Positions 10,431-23,238 of a stretch of DNA of 64,000 nucleotides are shown here, one piece after another (position 1 is the stretch's first letter; every line of letters begins with the position of its first letter). The notes below the pieces were generated by a model, which saw only the letters and a program-made list of their open reading frames with translations, searched no databases and was not told the DNA's origin. A program made the translations under genes and the position numbers. The DNA comes from Luzula sylvatica (lineage: Eukaryota > Streptophyta > Magnoliopsida > Poales > Juncaceae), in NCBI GenBank assembly GCA_946800325.1, contig OX326961.1, positions 6,488,655-6,552,654 on the forward strand. Reading direction: 5' to 3'.

Positions 10431-11126
10431 AAGTGTAACACAAGAAAAATACTCAATTTTCATGTGGTACTTAAAATACTCCGTAATTGAAGACTAACAA
10501 ACACAAATTTCAATTGTTTTAAAAAAATCTTCAAAATTCAAAAATAGAAGTCTAACACCTTCAAAAAAATTCACCAATTTTATTTTGTTTCAAATGTTAA
10601 ATGTAAAGTGTAACAGAAGCAAAATACTCAATATTCATGTCGTACTTAAAATACTCCGTAATTGAAGACTAACACACACAAATTTCAATTTTTTTTAAAA
10701 AAATCTTCAAAATTAAAAAATAGAAGTCTAACACCTTCAAAAAAATTCAACTATAATATTTTTTTTGAAATGTTAAATCTGAAGTATAAGACAAGCAAAA
10801 TACTCAATTTTCATGTCGTACTTAAAATACTCCGTAATTGAAGACTAACACACACAAATTTCAATTGTTTGAAAAAAATCTTCAAAATTCAAAAATAGAA
10901 GTCTAACACCTTCAAAAACATTCAACTATTATATTTTTTTTAAATGCTAAATGTAAAATGTAACACGAGCAAAATACTCAATTTTCATGTCGTACTTAAA
11001 ATACTCCGTAATTGATTACTAACAATCACAAATTTAAATTTTTATAAAAAAATCTTCAAAATTCAAAAATAGAAGTAACACATTAAAAAAAATTCAACTA
11101 TTATATTTTTTTCAAATGATAAATGT

Positions 11127-11454
11127 GAAGTGTAACACAAGCAAAATACTCAATATTCATGTCGTACTTAAAATACTCCGTCATTGAAGACTAACACACA
11201 CAAATTTTAATTTATTTGAAAATTACTTAAAAATTCAAAATCAGAAGTCTAACGCCTTCAAAAAAATTCAATTACGTTATTTTTTTCAAATGTCAAATCT
11301 GAAGTGTAAAACAAGCAAAGTACTCAATTTTCATGTCGTACTTAAAATACTCCGTAATTAGAGACTAACACACACCAATTTTAAAATTCAAAAATAGAAG
11401 TCTAACACCTTTTAAAAAATTTAACTATTATATTTTTTTTCAAATGTTAAATCA
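11127..11454. repeat. Marker dimer of diverged monomers, copy 1
   Basis: This is a 174-bp monomer whose subunit B reads TTTATTTGAAAATTACTTAA and whose C has CTAACGCC and ATTACGTTATT, followed by a 154-bp monomer with TTAGAGACTAACACACACC and a deletion of about 21 bp in B. The pair recurs at 58,040, 59,877 and 61,237, and is absent from HOR1, HOR2 and HOR3. It therefore tags the older parts of the array. Confidence 0.88.
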
Positions 11455-13850
11455 GAAGTGTAACACAAGCAAAATTGAGCTTAAAATACTCCGTAATTGA
11501 AGACTAACACACACAAATTTCAATTTTTTTTAAAAAAATCTTCAAAATTAAAAAATAGAAGTCTAACATCTTCAAAAAAATTCAATTATTATATATTTTT
11601 TTTCAAATGTTAAATGTAAAGTGTAACACGAGCAAAATACTCAATTTTCATGTCGTACTTAAAATACTCCGTAATTGAATACTAACACTCACAAATTTCA
11701 ATTTTTTTAAAAAAATCTTCAAAATTGAAAATAGAAGTCTAACACCTTCAAAAAAATTCAACTATTATATTTTTTTTCTAATGTTAAATCTGAAGTGTAA
11801 CACAAGCAAAATACTCAATTTTCATGTCGTACTTAAAATACTCCGTAATGGAAGACTAACACATACAAATTTCAAATGTTTTAAAAAAATCTTCAAAATT
11901 CAAAAATAGAAGTCTAACACTTTCAAAAAAATTCAACTATTATATTTTTTTTAAATGCTAAATGTAAAATGTAATACTAGCAAAATACTCAATTTTCATG
12001 TCGTACTTAAAATACTCCGTAATTGATTACTAACAATCACAAATTAAAATTTTTTTTTAAAAATCTTCAAAATTTAAAAATAGAAGTAACACATTAAAAA
12101 AAATTCAACTATTATATTTTTTTTCAAATGTTAAATCTGAAGTGTAACACCAGCAAAAAACTCAATTTTCATGTCGTAGCTAAAATACTGCGTAATTGAA
12201 GACTAACACACACAAATTTCAATTTTTTAAAGAAAAATCTTCGAAATTCAAAAATACAAGTCTAACACCTTCAAAAAATATTCGACTATTATATTTTTTT
12301 CAAATGATAAATGTGAAGTGTAACACAAGCAAAATACTCAATTTTCATGGCGTACTTAAAATACTCCGTAATTGAAGACTAACACACACAAATTTCAATT
12401 TTTTTTTAAAAATCTTCAAAATTCAAAAATATAAGTCTAACATCTTCAAAAAAATTCAACTATTATATTTTTTTTTCAAATGTTAAATATGAAGTGTAAC
12501 ACACACAAAATACTCAATTTTCATGTCGTACTTAAAATACTCCGTAATTGAAGACTAACACACTCGAATTTCAATTGTTTTAAAAAAATCTTCAAAATTC
12601 AAAAATAGAAGTCGAACACCTTCAAAAAATTCAACAATTATATTATTTTCAAATGTTAAATTTAAAGTGTAACACAAGAAAAATACTCAATATTCATGTC
12701 GTACTTAATAAACTCAGTAATTGAAGACTAACATACACAAATTTTAATTTTTTTTAAAAAATTTTGAAAATTCAAAAATAGAAGTCTAACACCTTCAAGA
12801 AAATTCAACTATTAAATTTTTTTTCAAATGTTAAATCTGAAGTGTAACAAAATCTAAATACTCAATTTTCATGTGGTACTTAAAATACTCCGTAATTGAA
12901 TACTAACATGCACAAATTTCAAATTTTAAAAAAAAATCTTCAAAATTCAAAAATAGAAGTCTAACACCTTCAAAAAAATTCAACTATTATATTTTTTTTC
13001 TAATGTTAAATCTGAAGTGTAACACATGCAGAATTGAGCATAACATACTCCGTAATTGAAGACTAACACACACAAATTTCAATTTTTTTAAAAAAATCTT
13101 CAAAATTAAAAAATAGAAGTCTAACATCTTCAAAAAAATTCAATAATTATATTTTTTTTCAAATGTTAAATATGAAGTGTAACACAAGAAAAATACTAAA
13201 TATTCGTGTCGTACTTAAAATACTCCGTAATTGAAGACTAACACACACAAATTTCAATTTTTTTTTAAAAATCTTTAAAATTCAAAAATAGAAGTCTAAC
13301 ACCTTCAAAAAAATTCAACTATTATTTTTTTTTTCAAATGTTAAATGTAATGTGTAACACAAGCAAAATACTCAATATTCGTGTCGTACTTAAAATACTC
13401 CGTAATTGAAGACTAACACACACAAATTTCAATTTTTTTTAAAAAATCTTTAAAATTCAAAAATAGAAGTCTAACACCTTCAAAAAAATTCAACTATTAT
13501 ATTTTTTTTCAAATCATAAATCTGAACTGTAGCACAAGAAAAATTGAGTTTAAAATACTACGTAATTGAAGATTAACACAAACAAATTTCAATTTTTTCC
13601 AAAAAAATCTTCACAATTCAAAAATAGAAGTCTAACACCTTCTAAAAAATTCAACTATTATATAATTTTTGAAATGTTAAATCTGAAGTGTAACACATGC
13701 AAAATACTCAATTTTCATGTCGTACTTAAAATACTCGTAATTGAAGATTAAAACACACAAATTTCAATTGTTTTAAAAAAATCTTCAAAATTGAAAAATA
13801 GAAGTTCAACACCTTCAAAAAAATTCAACTATTATATTTTTTTTTCAACT
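11127..13850. repeat. Left member of a 2.7-kb paralogous pair about 50 kb apart
   Basis: Monomer types here run in the same order as at 61,237-63,960, with offsets of 50,107-50,110 bp. Markers are TTACTTAAAAA (11,224/61,334), CATGGCGTAC (12,346/62,455), AAAATCTAAATACTC (12,849/62,959), a TTGAGCATAA unit (about 13,033/63,146) and a TTCTAAAAAATTC unit (about 13,641/63,748). Each copy has many private substitutions and small indels (for example ACTCGTAATTG near 13,735), so this duplication is older than the HORs between the copies. Confidence 0.82.
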
Positions 13851-14562
13851 GTCAAATGTAAAGTGTAGCACGAGCAAAATACTAATTTTTCATGTCGTAC
13901 TTAAAATAATACGTAATTGAATACTAACACGCACAAATTTCAATTTTTTTAAAAAAATCTTCAAAATTCAAAAATAGAAGTCTAACACCTTCAAAAAAAT
14001 TCAACAATTATATTTTTTTTCAAATGTTAAATATAAAGTGTAACACAAGCAAAATACCCAATTTTCATGTGGTAGTTAAAATACTCCGTAATTGAAGACT
14101 AACACACACAAATTTCAATTTTTTTAAAAAAAATCTTCAAAATTCAAAAATAGAAGTCTAACACCTTCCAAAAAAATTCAACTATTCTATTTTTTTTTGA
14201 AATGTTAAATGTGAAATGTAACACAAGCAAAATACTCAATTTTCATGTCGTAGTTAAAATACACCGTAATTGAAGACTAACTCAAACAAATTTCAATTTT
14301 TTTAAAAAAATCTTCAAAATTCAAAAATAGAAGTCTAACACCTTAAAAAAAATTCAACTATTATATATTTTTTTCAAATGTTAAATGTGACGTGTAACAC
14401 AAGCAAAATACTCAATTTTCATGTCGTACTTAAAATACTCCGTAATTGAAGACTAACACACACAAATTTCAATTTTTAAAAAAAAATCTACAAAATTCAA
14501 AAATAGAAGTCTAACACCTTCAAAAAAATACAACTATTATATTTTTTTCAAATGTTAAATCT

Positions 14563-17500
14563 GATGTGTAACACAAGCAAACTACTCAATTTTCATGCCG
14601 TACTTAAAATACTCCGTAATTGAAGACTAACACACAAATTCCAATTTTTTTTAAAAATATCTTCAAAATTCAAAAATAGAAGTCTAACACCTTCAAAAAA
14701 ATTCAACTATTATATTTTGTTTCAAATGTTAAATGTAAAGTGTAACACGAGCAAAATACTCAATTTTCATGTCGTACTTAAAATACTCCGTAATTGAATA
14801 CTAACACGCACAAATTTCAATTTTTTTAAAAAAAATCTTCAAAATTCAAAAATAGAAGTCTAACATCTTCAAAAAAATTCAACTGTTATATATTTTTTTC
14901 AAATGTTAAATATGAAGTGTAACACAAGCAAAATACTCAATTTTCATGCCGTACTTACAATACTCCGTAATTGAAGACTAACACACACAAATTTCAATTG
15001 TTTTAAACAAATCTTCAAAATTCAAATTTAGAAGTCTAACACCTTCAAAAAAATTCAACAATTATATTTTTTTTCAAATGTTAAATGTAAAGTGTAACAC
15101 AAGCAAAATACTCAATTTACATGTCGTACTTAAAATACTCCGTAATTAAAGACTAACACACACAAATTTCAATTTTTTAAAAAAAATCTTCAAACTTCAA
15201 AAATACAAGTCTAACACATTCAAACAAATTCGACTATTATATTTTTTTTCAAATGTTAAATCTGAAGTGTAACACAAGCAAAATACCCAATTTTCATGTC
15301 GTAGTTAAAATACTCCGTAATTGAAGACTAACACACACAAATTTCAATTTTTTTTAAAAAAATCTTCAAAATTCAAAAATAGAAGTCTAACACCTTCCAA
15401 AAAAATTCAACTATTATATTTTTTTTTTAAATGTTAAATGTGAAGTGTAACACAAGCAAAATACTCAATTTTCATGTCATAGTTAAAATACACCGTAATT
15501 GAAGACTAACACACACAAATTTCAATTTTTTTAAAAAAATCTTCAAAATTCAAAAATAGAAGTCTAACACCTTAAAAAAAATTCAACTATTATATTTTTT
15601 TTTCAAATGTTAAATGTGAAGTGTATCACAAGCAAAATTGAGCTTAAAATACTCCGTAGTTGAAGACTAACACACACAAATTTCAATTTTTTTAAAATAA
15701 TCTTCAAAATTAAAAAAATAGAAGTCTAACATCTTCAAAAAAAATTCAACTATTATAATTTTTTTCAAATGTTAAATATGAAGTGTAACACAAGCAAAAT
15801 ACTCAATTTTCATGTCTTACTTAAAATACTCTGTAATTGAAGGCTAACACACAAAAATTTCAATTGTTTTAAAAAAAATCTTCCAAATTCAAAAATAGAA
15901 GTCTAACCTTCAAAAAAATTCGACAATTATATATTTTTTCAAATGTTACACGTAAAGTGTAACACAAGCAAAATACACAATTTTCATGTCATACTTAAAA
16001 TATTCCGTAATTGAAGACTAACAGACACAAGTTTCAATTTTTTTAAAAAAATCTTCAAAATTCAAAAATAGAAGTATAACACCTTCAAAAAAATTCAACT
16101 ATTATATTTTGTTTCAAATGTTAAATGTAAAGTGTAACACGAGCAAAATACTCAATTTTCATGTCGTACTTAAAATACTCCGTAATTGAATACTAACACG
16201 CACAAATTTCAATTTTTTTCAAAAAAATCTTCAAAATTCAAAAATAGAAGTCTAACATCTTCAAAAAAATTCAACTATTATATTTTTTTTTCAAATGTTA
16301 AATATGAAGTGTAACACAAGCAAAATACTCAATTTTCATGCCGTACTTAAAATACTCCGTAATTGAAGACTAACACACACAAATTTCAATTGTTTTAAAA
16401 AAAATCTTCAAAATTCAAAAATAGAAGTCTAACACCTTCAAAAAAATTCAACAATTATATTTTTTTTCAAATGTTAAATGTAAAGTGTAACACAAGCAAA
16501 ATACTCAATTTACATGTCGTAATTAAAATACTCCGTAATTGAAGACTAACACACACAAATTTCAATTTTTTAAAAAAAATCTTCAAAATTCAAAAATAGA
16601 AGTCTAACACATTCAAAAAAATTCGACTATTATATTTTTTTTCAAATGTTAAATCTTAAGTGTAACACAAGCAAAATTGAGCTTAAAATACTCCGTAGTT
16701 GAAGACTAACACACACAAATTTCAATTTTTTTAAAAAAATCTTCAAAATTAAAACATAGAAGTCTAACATCTTAAAAAAAAATTCAACTATTATAATTTT
16801 TTTCAAATGTTAAATATGAAGTGTAACACAAGCAAAATACTCAATTTTCATGTCTTTCTTAAAATACTCTGTAATTGAAGGCTAACACACAAAAATTTCA
16901 ATTGTTTTAAAAAAAATCTTCCAAATTCAAAAATAGAAGTCTAACGCCTTCAAAAAAATTCAACAATTATATATTTTTTCAAATGTTACACGTAAAGTGT
17001 AACACAAGCAAAATACACAATTTTCATGTCGTACTTAAAATACTCCGTAATTGAAGACTAACAGACACAAGTTTCAATTTTTTTAAAAAAATCTTCAAAA
17101 TTCAAAAATAGAAGTATAACACCTTCAAAAAAATACAACTATTATATTGTTTTCAAATGTTAAATCTGATGTGTAACACAAGCAAACTACTCAATTTTCA
17201 TGCCGTACTTAAAATACTCCGTAATTGAAGACTAACACACAAATTCCAATTTTTTTAAAAAATATCTTCAAAATTCAAAAATAGAAGTCTAACACCTTCA
17301 AAAAAATTCAACTATTATATTTTGTTTCAAATGTTAAATGTAAAGTGTAACACGAGCAAAATACTCAATTTTCATGTCGTACTTAAAATACTCCGTAATT
17401 GAATACTAACACGCACAAATTTCAATTTTAAAAAAAAAATCTACAAAATTCAAAAATAGACATCTAACACCTTCAAAAAAATTCAACTATTATATTTTTT

Positions 17501-18027
17501 TTCAAATGTTAAATCTGAAGTGTAACACAAGCAAAATTGAGCTTAAAATACTCCGTAGTTGAAGACTAACACACACAAATTTCAATTTTTTTAAAAAAAT
17601 CTTCAAAATTAAAACATAGAAGTCTAACATCTTAAAAAAAAATTCAACTATTATAATTTTTTTCAAATGTTAAATATGAAGTGTAACACAAGCAAAATAC
17701 TCAATTTTCATGTCTTTCTTAAAATACTCCGTAATTGAAGGCTAACACACAAAAATTTCAATTGTTTTAAAAAAAATCTTCCAAATTCAAAAATAGAAGT
17801 CTAACGCCTTCAAAAAAATTCAACAATTATATATTTTTTCAAATGTTACACGTAAAGTGTAACACAAGCAAAATACACAATTTTCATGTCGTACTTAAAA
17901 TACTCCGTAATTGAAGACTAACAGACACAAGTTTCAATTTTTTTAAAAAAATCTTCAAAATTCAAAAATAGAAGTATAACACCTTCAAAAAAATACAACT
18001 ATTATATTTTTTTCAAATGTTAAATCT
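14563..18027. repeat. HOR2 copy 1, enlarged to 3,465 bp (20 monomers)
   Basis: It starts at the GATGTGTAAC monomer type (subunit A with CAAACTACTC, subunit B shortened to ACACACAAATTCC). It follows the HOR2 order but holds five extra monomers, because 860 bp are present twice (16,657-17,516 and from 17,517). Removing one copy gives 2,605 bp, the length of the later HOR2 units. ATTTAGAAG in the third monomer (near 15,028) marks the HOR2 phase. Confidence 0.88.
16657..17516. repeat. 860-bp five-monomer duplication inside HOR2 copy 1
   Basis: The segment contains a 160-bp type monomer (16,657), TCTTTCTT and GCCTTC monomers, a TTACACGTAAAG monomer, a GATGTG monomer (17,168) and a CACGAG monomer (17,341). 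The sequence then restarts with another 160-bp type monomer at 17,517 and repeats to the next GATGTG at 18,028, again 860 bp on. The fifth monomer carries AAATCTACAAAATTC and AGACATCTAACACC. The first resembles the diverged monomer just before HOR2 (near 14,487), so the duplication may involve sequence from the HOR2 edge. Confidence 0.84.
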
Positions 18028-20632
18028 GATGTGTAACACAAGCAAACTACTCAATTTTCATGCCGTACTTAAAATACTCCGTAACTGAAGACTAACACAC
18101 AAATTCCAATTTTTTTAAAAAATATCTTCAAATTCAAAAATAGAAGTCTAACACCTTCAAAAAAATTCAACTATTATATTTTGTTTCAAATGTTAAATGT
18201 AAAGTGTAACACGAGCAAAATACTCAATTTTCATGTCGTACTTAAAATACTCCGTAATTGAATACTAACACGCACAAATTTCAATTTTTTTAAAAAAAAT
18301 CTTCAAAATTCAAAAATAGAAGTCTAACATCTTCAAAAAAATTCAACTGTTATATATTTTTTTCAAATGTTAAATATGAAGTGTAACACAAGCAAAATAC
18401 TCAATTTTCATGCCGTACTTACAATACTCCGTAATTGAAGACTAACACACACAAATTTCAATTGTTTTAAACAAATCTTCAAAATTCAAATTTAGAAGTC
18501 TAACACCTTCAAAAAAATTCAACAATTATATTTTTTTTCAAATGTTAAATGTAAAGTGTAACACAAGCAAAATACTCAATTTACATGTCGTACTTAAAAT
18601 ACTCCGTAATTAAAGACTAACACACACAAATTTCAATTTTTTAAAAAAAATCTTCAAACTTCAAAAATAGAAGTCTAACACATTCAAACAAATTCGACTA
18701 TTATATTTTTTTTCAAATGTTAAATCTGAAGTGTAACACAAGCAAAATACCCAATTTTCATGTCGTAGTTAAAATACTCCGTAATTGAAGACTAACACAC
18801 ACAAATTTCAATTTTTTTTAAAAAAATCTTCAAAATTCAAAAATAGAAGTCTAACACCTTCCAAAAAAATTCAACTATTATATTTTTTTTTTAAATGTTA
18901 AATGTGAAGTGTAACACAAGCAAAATACTAAATTTTCATGTCATAGTTAAAATACACCGTAATTGAAGACTAACACACACAAATTTCAATTTTTTTAAAA
19001 AAATCTTCAAAATTCAAAAATAGAAGTCTAACACCTTAAAAAAAATTCAACTATTATATTTTTTTTTCAAATGTTAAATGTGAAGTGTATCACAAGCAAA
19101 ATTGAGCTTAAAATACTCCGTAGTTGAAGACTAACACACACAAATTTCAATTTTTTTAAAATAATCTTCAAAATTAAAAAAATAGAAGTCTAACATCTTC
19201 AAAAAAAATTCAACTATTATAATTTTTTTCAAATGTTAAATATGAAGTGTAACACAAGCAAAATACTCAATTTTCATGTCTTACTTAAAATACTCTGTAA
19301 TTGAAGGCTAACACACAAAAATTTCAATTGTTTTAAAAAAAATCTTCCAAATTCAAAAATAGAAGTCTAACCTTCAAAAAAATTCGACAATTATATATTT
19401 TTTCAAATGTTACACGTAAAGTGTAACACAAGCAAAATACACAATTTTCATGTCATACTTAAAATATTCCGTAATTGAAGACTAACAGACACAAGTTTCA
19501 ATTTTTTTTAAAAAATCTTCAAAATTCAAAAATAGAAGGTATAACACCTTCAAAAAAATTCAACTATTATATTTTGTTTCAAATGTTAAATGTAAAGTGT
19601 AACACGAGCAAAATACTCAATTTTCATGTCGTACTTAAAATACTCCGTAATTGAATACTAACACGCAGAAATTTCAATTTTTTTCAAAAAAATCTTCAAA
19701 ATTCAAAAATAGAAGTCTAACATCTTCAAAAAAATTCAACTATTATATTTTTTTTTCAAATGTTAAATATGAAGTGTAACACAAGCAAAATACTCAATTT
19801 TCATGCCGTACTTAAAATACTCCGTAATTGAAGACTAACACACACAAATTTCAATTGTTTTAAAAAAAATCTTCAAAATTCAAAAATAGAAGTCTAACAC
19901 CTTCAAAAAAATTCAACAATTATATTTTTTTTCAAATGTTAAATGTAAAGTGTAACACAAGCAAAATACTCAATTTACATGTCGTAATTAAAATACTCCG
20001 TAATTGAAGACTAACACACACAAATTTAAATTTTTTAAAAAAAATCTTCAAAATTCAAAAATAGAAGTCTAACACATTCAAAAAAATTCGACTATTATAT
20101 TTTTTTTCAAATGTTAAATCTTAAGTGTAACACAAGCAAAATTGAGCTTAAAATACTCCGTAGTTGAAGACTAACACACACAAATTTCAATTTTTTTAAA
20201 AAAATCTTCAAAATTAAAACATAGAAGTCTAACATCTTAAAAAAAAATTCAACTATTATAATTTTTTTCAAATGTTAAATATGAAGTGTAACACAAGCAA
20301 AATACTCAATTTTCATGTCTTTCTTAAAATACTCCGTAATTGAAGGCTAACACACAAAAATTTCAATTGTTTTAAAAAAAATCTTCCAAATTCAAAAATA
20401 GAAGTCTAACGCCTTCAAAAAAATTCAACAATTATATATTTTTTCAAATGTTACACGTAAAGTGTAACACAAGCAAAATACACAATTTTCATGTCGTACT
20501 TAAAATACTCCGTATTTGAAGACTAACAGACACAAGTTTCAATTTTTTTAAAAAAATCTTCAAAATTCAAAAATAGAAGTATAACACCTTCAAAAAAATA
20601 CAACTATTATATTTTTTTCAAATGTTAAATCT
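18028..20632. repeat. HOR2 copy 2, 2,605 bp, 15 monomers
   Basis: Monomer starts read at 18028, 18201, 18378, 18553, 18728, 18905, 19082, 19243, 19418, 19594, 19771, 19947, 20122, 20283 and 20459. Two are of the 160-bp class (19,082 and 20,122) and two carry TTACACGTAAAG. Private features are CCGTAACTG near 18,082 and an extra G in GAAGGTATAAC near 19,538. CACGCAGAAATTTC near 19,675 is shared with copy 3 but not with copy 4. Confidence 0.92.
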
Positions 20633-23238
20633 GATGTGTAACACAAGCAAACTACTCAATTTTCATGCCGTACTTAAAATACTCCGTAATTGAAGACTAA
20701 CACACAAATTCCAATTTTTTTAAAAAAAATCTTCAAAATTCAAAAATAGAAGTCTAACACCTTCAAAAAAATTCAACTATTATATTTTGTTTCAAATGTT
20801 AAATGTAAAGTGTAACACGAGCAAAATACTCAATTTTCATGTCGTACTTAAAATACTCCGTAATTGAATACTAACACGCACAAATTTCAATTTTTTTAAA
20901 AAAAATCTTCAAAATTCAAAAATAGAAGTCTAACATCTTCAAAAAAATTCAACTGTTATACATTTTTTTCAAATGTTAAATATGAAGTGTAACACAAGCA
21001 AAATACTCAATTTTCATGCCGTACTTACAATACTCCGTAATTGAAGACTAACACACACGAATTTCAATTGTTTTAAACAAATCTTCAAAATTCAAATTTA
21101 GAACTCTAACACCTTCAAAAAAATTCAACAATTATATTTTTTTTCAAATGTTAAATGTAAAGTGTAACACAAGCAAAATACTCAATTTACATGTCGTACT
21201 TAAAATACTCCGTAATTAAAGACTAACACACACAAATTTCAATTTTTTAAAAAAAATCTTCAAAATTCAAAAATAGAAGTCTAACACATTCAAACAAATT
21301 CGACTATTATATTTTTTTTCAAATGTTAAATCTGAAGTGTAACACAAGCAAAATACCCAATTTTCATGTCGTAGTTAAAATACTCCGTAATTGAAGACTA
21401 ACACACACAAATTTCAATTTTTTTAAAAAAAATCTTCAAAATTCAAAAATAGAAGTCTAACACCTTCCAAAAAAATTCAACTATTATATTTTTTTTTTAA
21501 ATGTTAAATGTGAAGTGTAACACAAGCAAAATACTCAATTTTCATGTCATAGTTAAAATACACCGTAATTGAAGACTAACACACACAAATTTCAATTTTT
21601 TTAAAAAAATCTTCAAAATTCAAAAATAGAAGTCTAACACCTTAAGAAAAATTCAACTATTATATTTTTTTTTCAAATGTTAAATGTGAAGTGTATCACA
21701 AGCAAAATTGAGCTTAAAATACTCCGTAGTTGAAGACTAACAGACACAAATTTCAATTTTTTTAAAATAATCTTCAAAATTAAAAAAATAGAAGTCTAAC
21801 ATCTTCAAAAAAAATTCAACTATTATAATTTTTTTCAAATGTTAAATATGAAGTGTAACACAAGCAAAATACTCAATTTTCATGTCTTACTTAAAATACT
21901 CTGTAATTGAAGGCTAACACACAAAAATTTCAATTGTTTTAAAAAAAATCTTCCAAATTCAAAAATAGAAGTCTAACCTTCAAAAAAATTCGACAATTAT
22001 ATATTTTTTCAAATGTTACACGTAAAGTGTAACACAAGCAAAATACACAATTTTCATGTCATACTTAAAATATTCCGTAATTGAAGACTAACAGACACAA
22101 GTTTCAATTTTTTTTAAAAAATCTTCAAAATTCAAAAATAGAAGTATAACACCTTCAAAAAAATTCAACTATTATATTTTGTTTCAAATGTTAAATGTAA
22201 AGTGTAACACGAGCAAAATACTCAATTTTCATGTCGTACTTAAAATACTCCGTAATTGAATACTAACACGCAGAAATTTCAATTTTTTTCAAAAAAATCT
22301 TCAAAATTCAAAAATAGAAGTCTAACATCTTCAAAAAAATTCAACTATTATATTTTTTTTTTCAAATGTTAAATATGAAGTGTAACACAAGCAAAATACT
22401 CAATTTTCATGCCGTACTTAAAATACTCCGTAATTGAAGACTAACACACACAAATTTCAATTGTTTTAAAAAAAATCTTCAAAATTCAAAAATAGAAGTC
22501 TAACACCTTCAAAAAAATTCAACAATTATATTTTTTTTCAAATGTTAAATGTAAAGTGTAACACAAGCAAAATACTCAATTTACATGTCGTAATTAAAAT
22601 ACTCCGTAATTGAAGACTAACACACACAAATTTCAATTTTTTAAAAAAAATCTTCAAAATTCAAAAATAGAAGTCTAACACATTCAAAAAAATTCGACTA
22701 TTATATTTTTTTTCAAATGTTAAATCTTAAGTGTAACACAAGCAAAATTGAGCTTAAAATACTCCGTAGTTGAAGACTAACACACACAAATTTCAATTTT
22801 TTTAAAAAAATCTTCAAAATTAAAACATAGAAGTCTAACATCTTAAAAAAAAATTCAACTATTATAATTTTTTTCAAATGTTAAATATGAAGTGTAACAC
22901 AAGCAAAATACTCAATTTTCATGTCTTTCTTAAAATACTCCGTAATTGAAGGCTAACACACAAAAATTTCAATTGTTTTAAAAAAAATCTTCCAAATTCA
23001 AAAATAGAAGTCTAACGCCTTCAAAAAAATTCAACAATTATATATTTTTTCAAATGTTACACGTAAAGTGTAACACAAGCAAAATACACAATTTTCATGT
23101 CGTACTTAAAATACTCCGTATTTGAAGACTAACAGACACAAGTTTCAATTTTTTTAAAAAAATCTTCAAAATTCAAAAATAGAAGTATAACACCTTCAAA
23201 AAAATACAACTATTATATTTTTTTCAAATGTTAAATCT
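20633..23238. repeat. HOR2 copy 3, 2,606 bp, 15 monomers
   Basis: The monomer order is the same as in copy 2. Variants shared only with copy 4 are TTATACATTTT (20,957/23,563), ACACGAATTTC (21,056/23,662), AGAACTCTAAC (21,102/23,708) and CTTAAGAAAAATTC (21,642/24,248). In its second half it shares CACGCAGAAATTTC with copy 2. This shifted sharing suggests the last duplication did not begin at the GATGTG boundary used here. Confidence 0.92.

Larger units (their letters stand above)
10431..14562. repeat. Diverged monomer block between HOR1 and HOR2
   Basis: About 24 monomers lie here with no tandem higher-order period I could find. They share sequence types with HOR1 and with the right-hand block. 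The order includes a GTATAAGAC unit (10,781), a GATTACTAACAATC unit (10,955), a TCATTGAAG/TTACTTAAAAA unit (11,127), a 154-bp unit (11,301), a 160-bp unit (11,455), then mixed types. From about 13,857 to 14,562 it parallels the CACGAG, TACCC and CTTCCAAAAAA run of HOR1. Single-copy substitutions and irregular tract lengths are commoner than in the HORs, so it looks older. No gene or foreign sequence is seen. Confidence 0.85.

Noticed and set aside
13566..13751. 61-codon open frame, translation rich in Lys, Asn and Phe
   Set aside because: It begins with TTG, lies wholly inside one and a fraction satellite monomers, has no promoter or domain, and is closed by stops in almost all of the several hundred sister monomers. 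It is not a gene.
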